Source of the DNA: Pelagibius sp. Alg239-R121
Lineage (GTDB): Bacteria; Pseudomonadota; Alphaproteobacteria; Kiloniellales; Kiloniellaceae
Length of the DNA stretch: 64,000 nucleotides
Assembly (NCBI RefSeq): GCF_947331435.1
Contig: NZ_CAMZOF010000005.1
Span: forward strand, 372,001 to 436,000
Direction: 5' to 3'
The notes beneath the pieces are model-generated. The model was not told where the DNA came from, made no database searches, and worked only from the letters and a program-made list of their open reading frames with translations. Position numbers and translations under genes: made by a program. Each line of letters opens with the position of its first letter. Positions within the stretch are counted from its first letter, which is position 1. Shown piece by piece: positions 43,761 through 52,537 of this stretch.

Positions 43761-44989
43761 GCCACTTGGGTCCTGTCCAATTGCGAAAGGTCAATATCGC
43801 GGCAGAGAAGAAACTCGTTGATGGCGAGCCAACGGGCCGCAGCCTGACTGGTCATGGCGCTGATGCGCAGCCGGTCCAATTCCGAGTCGCGTGGCCAAAT
43901 GCCGTCAATCGCGGCACGCAGGCCTTCGACGTATTGTGGGCTGTTGACCAGCGGGCCCGAGACAATGACCATCTCGGGATGAAGAATTTCCGTTACTGTC
44001 TCGACCAGGTCGGCGAGCGATTGTCCAGCCTTGGTCAGCGCTGTTCGGGCGGAATCATTCCCACCATTTGCAGCGTCCATGGCCTCGATCAGGCTGGCGG
44101 CGGAGGGCAGCGGTGCGTCTGGCGAGGGGCGGCGTCCGACGTCCATATGACGCAGCACACCCCAGCCGCCGGCGACTTCGTTCACGGTCAGCCGCTGGCC
44201 TTTGGCGTCGCGCCACAGTCCCACGTCGTAGACAAGTCCAGCCGAAAAATCCTTGCCGCGCAGCAGGCGGTTGTCGAGCAACAGGCTGCCGCCGATCCCG
44301 AGCGAGGCATTAAAGAGAACGACACTGTGATGTCCGCGACCGATGCCGAAACGGGTCTCCGCCAGGTTCACTGCGTTGGGGATGCTCTCGACATGGATCG
44401 GCATTTCGAGGGCCTGCGACAGGAAACTTCCGATTTCGACGTTTTTCCAACCCATCGACGAAGCGTGGAGGACGGTTCCAGCGTCCGGATTGACGGCGCC
44501 GGCTACGGCGATACTGCCGCCGAAGATCCTGCCTTTTGGAACCTCTGCCTCTCTGATGATATCCAGAGCAGCCTCTGCGACGCGCGCAAGAACGTCATTC
44601 GGGTCAGCGAAATCCGCTAGGCTCAGTTCGCGCCGGGCAACCGCACGGTTCTTAACGTCGGCGAGCGTGATCGTTTGCTGAAAAGCATTGATGCTGATGC
44701 CCAGGACATATCCGCCCTTGGGGTTTACATCCAAGGTTACGAAGCGGCGCCCCGGCCGGTTGGGGGCGGGGAGGGATTCACCTTCGGTTACCAGACCCGC
44801 CTCGATGAATTCCCGTGAAATGCGCGAGACCGAAGCGTTGGTCAGGCCTGTGCGCTGCGAGATCTCGGTGCGCGCCAGCGGTCCGTTCAGAATGATCTCG
44901 GATAACACCAGTCGGCGGTTGATCAGCTTAACGTCCTGGCGGGAGAAGTCCAAAGCGACGATCGACACGGCAGTGTTCCCTGTGTTCAT
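43757..44989 (-). CDS. ROK-family transcriptional regulator
   Basis: A 410-residue regulator with N-terminal winged helix (LVLSEIILNGPLARTEISQRTGLTNASVSRISREFIEAGLV) and a ROK sugar-kinase fold (GYVLGISINAFQQ, FGGSIAVAGAVNP). The zinc motif (CxCGxxGCxE) and the catalytic EGH are absent (ending SAGLVYDVGLWRDAKG), so it is a pure sensor. It controls the Tct/sulfatase genes by position: it heads the minus-strand operon and faces tctC. An inverted repeat overlaps its start codon. Confidence 0.9.
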   Translation of the reverse strand: MNTGNTAVSIVALDFSRQDVKLINRRLVLSEIILNGPLARTEISQRTGLTNASVSRISREFIEAGLVTEGESLPAPNRPGRRFVTLDVNPKGGYVLGISINAFQQTITLADVKNRAVARRELSLADFADPNDVLARVAEAALDIIREAEVPKGRIFGGSIAVAGAVNPDAGTVLHASSMGWKNVEIGSFLSQALEMPIHVESIPNAVNLAETRFGIGRGHHSVVLFNASLGIGGSLLLDNRLLRGKDFSAGLVYDVGLWRDAKGQRLTVNEVAGGWGVLRHMDVGRRPSPDAPLPSAASLIEAMDAANGGNDSARTALTKAGQSLADLVETVTEILHPEMVIVSGPLVNSPQYVEGLRAAIDGIWPRDSELDRLRISAMTSQAAARWLAINEFLLCRDIDLSQLDRTQVA

Positions 44990-45028
44990 TATTTAATTGC
45001 ATACTGTAAGCAAATATGATTGAATAAT
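44988..45028. promoter_or_regulatory. Inverted repeat overlapping the ROK gene start
   Basis: Arms at 44988-45002 (ATTATTTAATTGCAT) and 45014-45028 (ATATGATTGAATAAT) are imperfect inverted repeats, 11 of 15 positions matching, with an 11-bp spacer. They sit on the ROK start codon in the 236-bp divergent region, as expected for autoregulation that also covers the tctC promoter. Confidence 0.5.
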
Positions 45029-45225
45029 TCTCATAAGTCAACGAAAAAAGCGCAAGAAGCGCAGAAACCTTGAGGTTTTCGGCTAATGTGCCGGGTAAGC
45101 AAGGCTGTTGCGACCCCAGGGCTCCGTGCCGAAAAGGTGTCGATTAACGATCGAGACCGCTCGGACGGGTCGCTGATAACGATCAGGGGCACTGCAATGG
45201 GGAAACGTTCTTTTGGGAGGTATGA

Positions 45226-46206
45226 ATGAACCGTCTTTTGAAAACATTTGCCGGGGCTGCGTTTGCCGCTTCGACTGTCCTAACCACCGCCGCACAAGCG
45301 GAATATCCCACCAAACCCGTCACGCTTGTGTCGCCCTACGGGCCAGGCGGCGCAGCGGATCTCGCGGCGCGGACACTCTCGGCCACTGCGCCAGGACTGC
45401 TGGGTAACGGCATCCTCGTCGTGAACCGCACGGGAGCCGCCGGTGTCACCGGTTCGACCTTTGTCGCGAAATCACGTCCTGATGGCTACACGCTGTTACT
45501 TGCCCGCGTCGGTTCACAAGCGGCGGTGCCGGCGATCAATCGCAAGATCCCCTACAAATGGGACGACTTCACCTTTCTGGGCATGCTGGAACAGAACCCT
45601 TTCGTGCTGACCATCAACGCGGATTCTCCCTACCAGACCTTCGATGAACTTAAGGCTGCGATCAAAGGCGGCGAAAAGTTAAGCTATGCTTCTGCTGGTG
45701 TCGGCACGCTGTTGCATCTTGCCATGGTGGTTCTGCAGGACGATCTGGGTGTTGAGGCTTCGTCGCTGAAGCATATTCCCTTCAAGGGCGGCGGGAAGGC
45801 GGCAGCTGCCGTTGTGGGTGGCCATGTCGACCTGCTCTTCCAGAATCTGTCCGGTGTTATCGGTAATATCCAATCCGGCAAGCTTCGGGCCCTGGCAGTG
45901 ACCACCGACAAACGCGTGGCCTCGATTAAGGATGTGCCCACCGTTAGCGAGTTGGGACATCCGGGTCTGGGGGTCATTGTTGGCTGGAGCGGCCTATGGG
46001 GACCGAAGGATCTGTCTGATGACGTCGTCACCAAGTGGACGGGCGTGCTGCAGGGGCTCGGAGAAGACAAAGCCTGGAACAAGATGACTGCGGGCCTCGG
46101 TTCCGTGCCGACGATCATGAACCCGACCGATACCCACGAATTCGTAAAGGCGCAGTATGAGACTTTCCGCGAGGTCACCGAACGTCTTGGTTTGACAATT
46201 AAGTGA
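45226..46206 (+). CDS. tctC: Tct transporter periplasmic solute-binding protein TctC
   Basis: A 326-residue Bug/TctC binding protein with a signal peptide (KTFAGAAFAASTVLTTAAQA) and the family motifs YPTKPVTLVSPYGPGGAADLAAR, GSTFVAKSRPDGYTLL and HIPFKGGGKAAAAVVGGHVDL. It delivers the ligand to TctAB encoded on the other side of the ROK gene. SD GGGAGG is strong. A good intrinsic terminator follows. Confidence 0.95.
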   Translation: MNRLLKTFAGAAFAASTVLTTAAQAEYPTKPVTLVSPYGPGGAADLAARTLSATAPGLLGNGILVVNRTGAAGVTGSTFVAKSRPDGYTLLLARVGSQAAVPAINRKIPYKWDDFTFLGMLEQNPFVLTINADSPYQTFDELKAAIKGGEKLSYASAGVGTLLHLAMVVLQDDLGVEASSLKHIPFKGGGKAAAAVVGGHVDLLFQNLSGVIGNIQSGKLRALAVTTDKRVASIKDVPTVSELGHPGLGVIVGWSGLWGPKDLSDDVVTKWTGVLQGLGEDKAWNKMTAGLGSVPTIMNPTDTHEFVKAQYETFREVTERLGLTIK

Positions 46207-46228
46207 CTTGCGGCCTGTGCCTCCCGGA

Positions 46229-46256
46229 GGGGCCGGCTTTATGCCGGCCCCTTTTT
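46229..46256 (+). terminator. Rho-independent terminator after tctC
   Basis: GGGGCCGGC (46229-46237), loop TTTAT, GCCGGCCCC (46243-46251) and TTTTT: a perfect 9-bp stem with T-run. It separates tctC from the sulfatase gene, allowing high tctC expression. Confidence 0.92.
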
Positions 46257-46323
46257 CTCCATAGTGCGGCCACGAACATGAACCGCTGGTAATTTGTTGA
46301 AGGCGAATGACAAGAGGACGCCG

Positions 46324-47868
46324 ATGAAAACCCCGAACATCCTGGTCATCCAAGTCGATCAAATGACCCCCATGGCGATGTCGGCCTATGGACATCCACT
46401 GGTCAAGACGCCTCATCTGGACGCGCTCGCAGAGACCGGCGTCGTGTTCGAAAACGCCTATTGCAATTTTCCGCTCTGCGTGCCGTCACGTGTCTCGATG
46501 ATGGCAGGCCGACTGGCAAATGCCATCGGTGCCTGGGATAATGCTATCGAGATGCCGGCTTCGGTGCCGACCCTGGCGCACTATCTGCGTAATGCCGGAT
46601 ATCACACCGTGCTTTGCGGCAAGATGCACTTTATCGGGCCCGACCAGGTGCATGGTTTCGACGAACGCATCACCACCGATGTCTACCCTTCCAACTTCGC
46701 CTGGACACCTGACTGGATCGTGGGCGAACGCTATCGCCCGACCGGAATCTCTCCACGCGCCGTGGTCGAGGCAGGGGTCTGTACTCGCAGTCTCCAGATC
46801 GACTACGACGATGAAGTCGAGCATGCCGGCATACAAAAACTCTACGATCTGGCCCGCTTCAATAGCGATAAACCTTTCCTGCACTGGGTGTCCTTCACCC
46901 ACCCGCATTCGCCCTTTATCACGCCTCAGAAATACTGGGATCTCTACGATCACGACGCCATCGACATGCCGAAGGTTCCACCCATTCCCGTCGAGGAATT
47001 GGACACCTTCTCGCGCTGGCTTCACTACGCCCATGCGCAGGATCGACTGACCATCGAGGAAGAACACGTGCGCAATGCGCGCCATGCCTACTACGGCATG
47101 TGCAGCTACCTCGACGATAAAGTCGGACGTATCATGGGGGTTCTGCGCGAAACCGGCCTGGATGAGAATACGATGGTCGTGTTTACATCAGACCACGGGG
47201 AGATGCTTGGCGAGCGCGGCATGTGGTTCAAGCAGAGTTTTTTTGAATCCTCGACACGTGTCCCCTTGATAATTTCCGCACCGAAATCCCTTCCGAACGC
47301 ACTTGGGTCCGGCCGCGTCTCCGAGTTGGTGTCGCTGGTCGATCTCTTGCCGACCTTTATGGATGTGGCGACCGAAGGAAACGCGCCGGAGCCGGTCTCG
47401 CCTCTGGACGGCCATTCTCTGATGCGCCTGATGACGGGTGACGACCCACGGTGGGACAACGTGGTTATTTCGGAATACACCGGTGAAGGTGTGATCGCGC
47501 CCTGCCGGATGCTGCGCCGTGATAACTACAAGTATGTCTATACCCACGGACATCCCGGCATGCTGTTCGATCTGGACCGGGATCCCCTGGAACTCACCAA
47601 TCTGGCCGGCAACCCCGATACTTTGGAACTCGAGCAGCAGCTTCTCGCTGATCTGCTTGAGGGCTGGAACCCCGATGAGATCTACGCGCTTTGCATTCAG
47701 AGCCAGAAAGAGCGCATGTTCATTCAGGCTGCGACCGGCGGCGAGCCCAACTGGGCGCACCAAAGCCGGATCGGAGACGAGCACCGCTATGTGCGAAACT
47801 CCGGCGCGGTGGAAACCAAGGGCCTGTCACGCTTCCCCTTTGTCGAGCCGACCCCTTTCGAGCGCTGA
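46324..47868 (+). CDS. Choline-sulfatase-family arylsulfatase-type enzyme
   Basis: A 514-residue type I sulfatase. The formylglycine Cys is C52 in NFPLCVPSRVSMMAGR. Blocks typical of choline sulfatase BetC are present: YLRNAGYHTVLCGKMHFIGPDQVHGFDERITTDVYP, the region QIDYDDEVEHAGIQKLYDLAR, WVSFTHPHSPFI and GERGMWFKQSFFESSTRVPL, and the C-terminal HRYVRNSG...SRFPF. No signal peptide, so cytosolic. Position between tctC and gnd argues that its substrate enters by the Tct system; choline sulfate is the first guess but Tct ligands are usually acids. Confidence 0.9.
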   Translation: MKTPNILVIQVDQMTPMAMSAYGHPLVKTPHLDALAETGVVFENAYCNFPLCVPSRVSMMAGRLANAIGAWDNAIEMPASVPTLAHYLRNAGYHTVLCGKMHFIGPDQVHGFDERITTDVYPSNFAWTPDWIVGERYRPTGISPRAVVEAGVCTRSLQIDYDDEVEHAGIQKLYDLARFNSDKPFLHWVSFTHPHSPFITPQKYWDLYDHDAIDMPKVPPIPVEELDTFSRWLHYAHAQDRLTIEEEHVRNARHAYYGMCSYLDDKVGRIMGVLRETGLDENTMVVFTSDHGEMLGERGMWFKQSFFESSTRVPLIISAPKSLPNALGSGRVSELVSLVDLLPTFMDVATEGNAPEPVSPLDGHSLMRLMTGDDPRWDNVVISEYTGEGVIAPCRMLRRDNYKYVYTHGHPGMLFDLDRDPLELTNLAGNPDTLELEQQLLADLLEGWNPDEIYALCIQSQKERMFIQAATGGEPNWAHQSRIGDEHRYVRNSGAVETKGLSRFPFVEPTPFER

Positions 47869-47992
47869 TCCTTTTTGGGGCCCGACCCAATCGAGCCTTC
47901 CGGCGTCTGTTTCGATGGACGTGATGTACTTGCCTGATTAGGTTGTCGGGGGGCAACCGGCCTTCCGTCAGTTGGGAATTTCAAGGGGTAAA

Positions 47993-49417
47993 ATGGCTAG
48001 TAGCGACAAGGAAAGCGCCGTAATAGGCTTGCTCGGATTGGGGACAATGGGGGCCAATCTTGCCCTTAATATCGCGGAAAAGGGCTTCAAGATTGCTGTT
48101 TTCAACCGCACAGTGGAGACAACGCGCAGGTTTCATGCGCAATCGGGCGGGTTGGCGCAGCAAATCGTGCCTTGTGACGTCCTGGAAGACCTCGTTTCAG
48201 CCCTAAAACCCCCCCGCTCCATCATTTTGATGCTGCCGGCAGGGGAGATTTTGGACCAGCAGATTGCGGTTCTGCGGGAGCTGCTGGATCCCGACGACTT
48301 GATCATCGACGCGGGCAATGCGAATTTCCACGACACCAACCGGCGGACCGCCGAGGCCAAGGCGACGGGCGTACCCTACCTGGGGATCGGCGTCTCCGGT
48401 GGTGAGGAAGGTGCACGCCACGGCCCCTCCATCATGGGCGGTGGCCCCCGTCCAGCCTGGGACCGCGTGTCGCACATTTTGGGGGCGATCGCCGCGAAAC
48501 ATGACGGCCAGGCCTGTGCCCAATGGATGGGTGAAGGTGGTGCCGGTCACTTCGTGAAGTCGGTCCACAACGGCATCGAATATGCCGACATGCAGATGAT
48601 CGCCGAGGTCTACGGCATCCTACGCGACGGCTTCGGCATGACGGCGGCGGCAATCGGAGAGGTCTTCGCCCGCTGGAACAAAGGTCCGCTGAAATCCTAC
48701 CTGATCGAAATCTCTGCCGAGGTCTCAAGCTGCCGGGACGCGCAAAGCGAAAAACCTATGCTGGACGTGATACTGGACCGTGCCGGCCAGAAGGGCACCG
48801 GACGCTGGACGGCGATCGAGGCGCTGCATCTGGCTTCGCCCGCGACGGTGATCGAAGCGGCGGTCGCCGCGCGCAATCTCTCTTCAAGGCTAGGGGAGCG
48901 GAAGGCCGGCGAAGCCATCTTCGGTGCCGCCCCGCGCGCCCTCGCGCCGGACGCGCTCACCATCGATGCTTTGGAGAACGCGCTGATCGCCGGGAAGATC
49001 GTTTGCTACGCCCAGGGCTTCGGGCTGTTGGCTTCGGCCTCGGATGCCTACGGCTGGTCGCTTCCTCTGCCGGAAGTCGCGCGGGTCTGGCGGGCCGGCT
49101 GTATTATCCGCTCAAGCATGCTCAACGACATGGCCGAGGCCCTGACGAAAAACCCGACCCTCAATCTAATGTTCTCGGATTTCTTTGCCGCGCGTCTAAA
49201 GGGAAGCGAGCTGGCGTTGCGTGAGGTCGTTGCGGCCTCGGCGCTTGCGGGATTACCGGCCCCTGCCTTGTCATCGGGGCTCGCCTACTTCGATATGATG
49301 CGCACGAGCCGCTCGACCGCCAACATGATCCAGGCGCAGCGGGACTTTTTCGGTGCGCATAGCTTCGAACGTATCGGTGAAGAAGGGGCGCACCACGGTC
49401 CCTGGCATAAGGGGTAG
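47993..49417 (+). CDS. gnd: 6-phosphogluconate dehydrogenase, decarboxylating
   Basis: A 474-residue enzyme that oxidises 6-phosphogluconate to ribulose-5-phosphate and CO2. GLLGLGTMGANLALNIAEKGF is the NADP-binding loop; VSGGEEGARHGPSIMGGG and FVKSVHNGIEYADMQMIAEVYG form the substrate site (catalytic Lys and Glu visible). The C-terminal AQRDFFGAHSFERIG...HHGPWH ends as in the E. coli-type long form. ATG 47993 has SD AAGGGG. It lies after the sulfatase, linking this cluster to the pentose phosphate pathway or a related phospho-sugar acid. Confidence 0.93.
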   Translation: MASSDKESAVIGLLGLGTMGANLALNIAEKGFKIAVFNRTVETTRRFHAQSGGLAQQIVPCDVLEDLVSALKPPRSIILMLPAGEILDQQIAVLRELLDPDDLIIDAGNANFHDTNRRTAEAKATGVPYLGIGVSGGEEGARHGPSIMGGGPRPAWDRVSHILGAIAAKHDGQACAQWMGEGGAGHFVKSVHNGIEYADMQMIAEVYGILRDGFGMTAAAIGEVFARWNKGPLKSYLIEISAEVSSCRDAQSEKPMLDVILDRAGQKGTGRWTAIEALHLASPATVIEAAVAARNLSSRLGERKAGEAIFGAAPRALAPDALTIDALENALIAGKIVCYAQGFGLLASASDAYGWSLPLPEVARVWRAGCIIRSSMLNDMAEALTKNPTLNLMFSDFFAARLKGSELALREVVAASALAGLPAPALSSGLAYFDMMRTSRSTANMIQAQRDFFGAHSFERIGEEGAHHGPWHKG

Positions 49418-49484
49418 GCAAGGGGGAGGCGGGTTGTTGCTTCTTCGGCGGGGCAACTACTGCTCGTTCAGTTCCTCTGCGCGT

Positions 49485-50024
49485 TCAGTTCCCAGGGTAA
49501 GTTTCCTGCCGGACCTCGATCGCGACACCGGTTTCGGCATCAAAGGCGATGCGCCGGTTTTCGACGGTGTGGATGACAAAGCGTCCCTGACAGTCGAAGC
49601 CGACGCTATGCCCCCAAAGGAAGTGAGAGACCGTTGGCTTGAGGTTGGATTCGTCTTCAATAATCTCCGACAGCGTAACGCGCCGGATAATTTCGTCCCG
49701 CCGCCAAAAGGTAATCATCACGGTTTCGGGCTTGTAGTCCTGCTGAAGCAGGTTCCGCCCGTGGTAACCGACTACGAAGTGTTCGCCGTCGTCGGCGAGG
49801 TGGGCGTCCCGGTACCAGCCCGGCATGCGCCAGAGAATCCGGTGGCCGGTGACGATACGGGTTTCAGCGGGATCAACGTCCATCTGGGCGCAGAATATTC
49901 CGCTCGGCGCGCACAGAGATTTGTCGGCGGGTGCCCTCGGCGGCGCATCGGCATGAACCCGTGGGCTGAGAAGCAGAGCCACAAGGACGGTAAGGCGAAT
50001 GACGTGGGCGTTGTGGGAAGCCAT
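49485..50024 (-). CDS. Exported protein, unknown function
   Basis: A 179-residue protein with a signal peptide (HVIRLTVLVALLLSPRVHA). Mature part: SLCAPSGIFCAQMDVDPAETRIVTGHRILWRMPGWYRDAHLADDGEHFVVGYHG and FLWGHSVGFDCQGRFVIHTVENRRIAFDAETG. Three Cys. The repeated beta-strand pattern is like a short beta-propeller fragment. The polytopic protein gene lies 3 bases upstream in the same direction, so they are likely co-expressed. No family named. Confidence 0.75.
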   Translation of the reverse strand: MASHNAHVIRLTVLVALLLSPRVHADAPPRAPADKSLCAPSGIFCAQMDVDPAETRIVTGHRILWRMPGWYRDAHLADDGEHFVVGYHGRNLLQQDYKPETVMITFWRRDEIIRRVTLSEIIEDESNLKPTVSHFLWGHSVGFDCQGRFVIHTVENRRIAFDAETGVAIEVRQETYPGN

Positions 50025-50026
50025 GG

Positions 50027-51142
50027 TCAGCCGGTTTCCGTTTTGACGATCGCAGCCTGCAAAAAGATTATCAGCCAGAGCGCTGTTTTCCGGTTTAAAA
50101 ACAGGACGTAGAGGCGCTTCTGGTCAGCCTCGACAAGGACTCCATCCGACAGAGGCACATCGCTTCGTGTAATCCGCGTCACTGCGTTGCAGGGCAGGCG
50201 CTGCTGCCAGAACTTCAAACCGAAAAGGCGATACTCGATGACAATTTCTGCGCGGGTAATGCGAAGCGTCTGACGTGCTCCCATTGTAACCAGGATCAAA
50301 AACAGCGCGAGAGAAAGAGAGAAAATCAGCGATGTCATTCCTTCTTCGACGAACTGTCCGGCTTCAATGACCGAGCTGGTCCCGACCAAGACAAAGAGTG
50401 GTGCCAGGACGACGGCGAAAACCAACGTGGGGCGAAGCTTCACCCAGAGCAAACCGGAGGCTTCACCCCATTTCGCGCCAGGAGGCGGCGGTTCCGTAAC
50501 GTCGAAACCGGCCGGAAGCCTCCCTTCGCGCGCCAGCGCGGTGAGTGGCTTGTGAAGTTCCTCTGCGGCGCGTTCGACACTCTGGCCCGCTTCCGTCCGG
50601 ACGACCGGCAAACCCAAAGCCTCTGCCCAACGCGTACAATCATCCTGCAACTGCGGTGAATCCTGATGGGCGAATATTTCGAAACTGCGGCTCGGTTCGA
50701 CATGATCGAGGGTGATGACCTGTACCGTGTAATATTTCCTGCCGTACTTTGTGAGATAGGACCTTGTCTCCTCGTGCCATCGAACCTGGCGATAGTTTTC
50801 TTTCGGTTCGCGCCAGAGCAAGCCCCTCCCGTCCAGGCAAAGGATTTCGTCTTCCTCAAGACGGTAGATACGTTTCTTTTTCAGCCGACCCAGGAAAACC
50901 CGCAGGCTCCAACCGGCAAAGAACAACGCCCCCAGGGAAAAGCCGGCAAGGGGGATGACGTCCTCGCTCGGGTCGTCGTAGGGGCCGTAGTTATCCTGAA
51001 TGAGTTCGTAAACAAAGAAGCTGCCGAAAATGAGGCAAATCACCAGGCAAATGAGCAAACCAAACAGTTCCGATTTGCCCGGGTCGTGGGTGACACTTAA
51101 ATGCAGGGCGGCATTGCTTGGCCGCTTGGAGGAAGCTGGCAC
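50027..51142 (-). CDS. Polytopic/cytosolic two-part membrane protein, unknown function
   Basis: A 371-residue protein (GTG start at 51142). An N-terminal pair of TM helices (LFGLLICLVICLIFGSFFVYELI and PLAGFSLGALFFAGWSLRVFLG) is followed by a soluble region resembling a PH-like domain (KKRIYRLEEDEILCLDGRGLLWREPKENYRQVRWHEE), then a second helix pair (LVFAVVLAPLFVLVG, LIFSLSLALFLILVTMG) and another PH-like stretch. The repeat suggests duplication. Adjacent to an exported protein gene. Confidence 0.72.
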   Translation of the reverse strand: MPASSKRPSNAALHLSVTHDPGKSELFGLLICLVICLIFGSFFVYELIQDNYGPYDDPSEDVIPLAGFSLGALFFAGWSLRVFLGRLKKKRIYRLEEDEILCLDGRGLLWREPKENYRQVRWHEETRSYLTKYGRKYYTVQVITLDHVEPSRSFEIFAHQDSPQLQDDCTRWAEALGLPVVRTEAGQSVERAAEELHKPLTALAREGRLPAGFDVTEPPPPGAKWGEASGLLWVKLRPTLVFAVVLAPLFVLVGTSSVIEAGQFVEEGMTSLIFSLSLALFLILVTMGARQTLRITRAEIVIEYRLFGLKFWQQRLPCNAVTRITRSDVPLSDGVLVEADQKRLYVLFLNRKTALWLIIFLQAAIVKTETG

Positions 51143-51581
51143 GGTGCGGCGCCTTCAAAATTGTTTCCGACAGACAAAAGATCTAATCGCAACGAGCGTA
51201 ATTAATGGTTCTTCGGAATCTGTATCAGGAGTCTGATGCAGGTTCGTGCCAAAGACAAGTTATCCTGGAATTTCTACCTGAGCTTCCTTGAGGCCGGCTG
51301 TTGTGCCGCGGTTTAACACTGTTGGCAATGGGGGGCTAGTGACTGCTTCGAGTCCTTCTGCGACGTTAACCGCAGTGTATTAAACCGAACGAAACGGGCG
51401 GAAAGTGCGCGTTCGCTGCAACTTGCACGACCGGCTACACTGCGGATAAAGCGCCAATTCGCTGTCCAGACTCCAGTGGCAGCTATCTGCGCATCTTTAT
51501 ATACAGCACGTCGGCATCAACTGACCTGATCGTCTGCAGGGAGTTCATCCGTTACAACTTCGTGCAGCTTTTGACAAATTG
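51143..51581. other. Intergenic stretch
   Basis: About 440 bases between the membrane-protein start and the CDO-like cupin stop. I see no credible ORF, hairpin or RNA. Confidence 0.5.
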
Positions 51582-52130
51582 CTACTGAAGCTCTTCCACG
51601 TCTGTAGGTTTCCGGAGCATCGCGTGGAAGTTCGCCATTGTGAATTCGATCTCGCCACCGCTGGTCCAGTCAAACAATGAGCGTGTCACCTGCGTGGTCG
51701 CGCCTTCGTAGATATGAATGGCATAGCTTGGCATGTCGCCTTCTGCCGTCACTGCATGGACGGCATCAGGCCCGAGGCTCACGACCTCTCCTTCCAACAC
51801 CACTCGGTTCTTGGCATGGCGCAGGCGGTCTGCGTCGCGGTGGTATAGGATTTCAACTTCATTTCCCCGGTACACAGCAATATGCACGGTCATGAGGTGC
51901 TCGTGGGGAGGCAGCACGACATCAGAATGGTAGCGGCATGTCCAGATGGAACAGGTCTCGTTTTCGAAGATCAGGACCTCGTCGTCAGGTTGCCTGGCAA
52001 TTGCTTCGGCCATTGCTGTTTTGTCCGAGATACTTTCCTCCAGCAGGCTCCGAAGGGCCGCTGTGGGGTTTTCACAAGCTGCCGCGGAGCAGGCGCGTTC
52101 AACAAAGTTCTCGAGAATAGACGGTTCCAT
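51582..52130 (-). CDS. Cysteine-dioxygenase-like cupin
   Basis: A 182-residue protein of the cysteine/3-mercaptopropionate dioxygenase superfamily. The three metal His are H76 and H78 in LPPHEHLMTVHIAVYRG and H125 in GPDAVHAVTAEG, followed by SYAIHIYEGAT. Such enzymes use Fe(II) and O2 to make sulfinates from thiols. It closes the M24-GMC-cupin gene run. ATG 52130 is chosen because the extra in-frame upstream codons lack homology. A thiol substrate fits the sulfur theme (inference). Confidence 0.72.
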   Translation of the reverse strand: MEPSILENFVERACSAAACENPTAALRSLLEESISDKTAMAEAIARQPDDEVLIFENETCSIWTCRYHSDVVLPPHEHLMTVHIAVYRGNEVEILYHRDADRLRHAKNRVVLEGEVVSLGPDAVHAVTAEGDMPSYAIHIYEGATTQVTRSLFDWTSGGEIEFTMANFHAMLRKPTDVEELQ

Positions 52131-52177
52131 TTTTGACGTCTTCCCATTGCGCATGCATGCGCGCAGTCTTCATTTGG

Positions 52178-52525
52178 TTACTGGTTCTGCCACTTCACTT
52201 GAGTCCCGCGGTTCGACGCGGATGCGAATGTGTCGTGATACATGTAGCTATTGCGAATGGGTTCCGAGATGACCCAATCTGCGCTGGCTCCGCTATGAAC
52301 AGTCAGCGTATCGCCGGGTTGCAGATCTACGGAGGCACCATTCGAAAAGGTCAGAACGGCCACACCTTCGCGAACATACATCGTAACGGTACGGTCATAG
52401 TCATAGCTGAATGCGGGATCGGCACATTCCCAAATCTCCCAACTCGCGATTTTGCGTTTGGTGTCTTCAGTAGCCCTACGTCGCTTGAATTGATCAGAAT
52501 CCAGAATGCGTTCGTTCAGTCTCAT
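52178..52525 (-). CDS. DUF861/cupin_3-like cupin
   Basis: A 115-residue single cupin: ASWEIWECADPAFSYDYDRTVTMYVREGVAVLTFSNGASVDLQPGDTLTVHSGASADWVISEPIRNSYMYHD. This is the cupin_3 (EutQ-like) pattern with the PGD turn and the final aromatic-rich strand. It lies 12 bases after the GMC gene stop. Activity unknown; DMSP-lyase cupins (DddL/Q/W) carry a different HxH...E motif. Confidence 0.75.
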   Translation of the reverse strand: MRLNERILDSDQFKRRRATEDTKRKIASWEIWECADPAFSYDYDRTVTMYVREGVAVLTFSNGASVDLQPGDTLTVHSGASADWVISEPIRNSYMYHDTFASASNRGTQVKWQNQ

Positions 52526-52537
52526 ACCGGGGTCCTT

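Noticed and set aside
43766-44620. 284-codon plus-strand ORF
   Set aside because: Shadow of the ROK regulator gene.
46324-47868. Assigning the gene symbol betC outright
   Set aside because: The family match is strong, but betA, betB or betI are not adjacent and the Tct-gnd context suggests another substrate.
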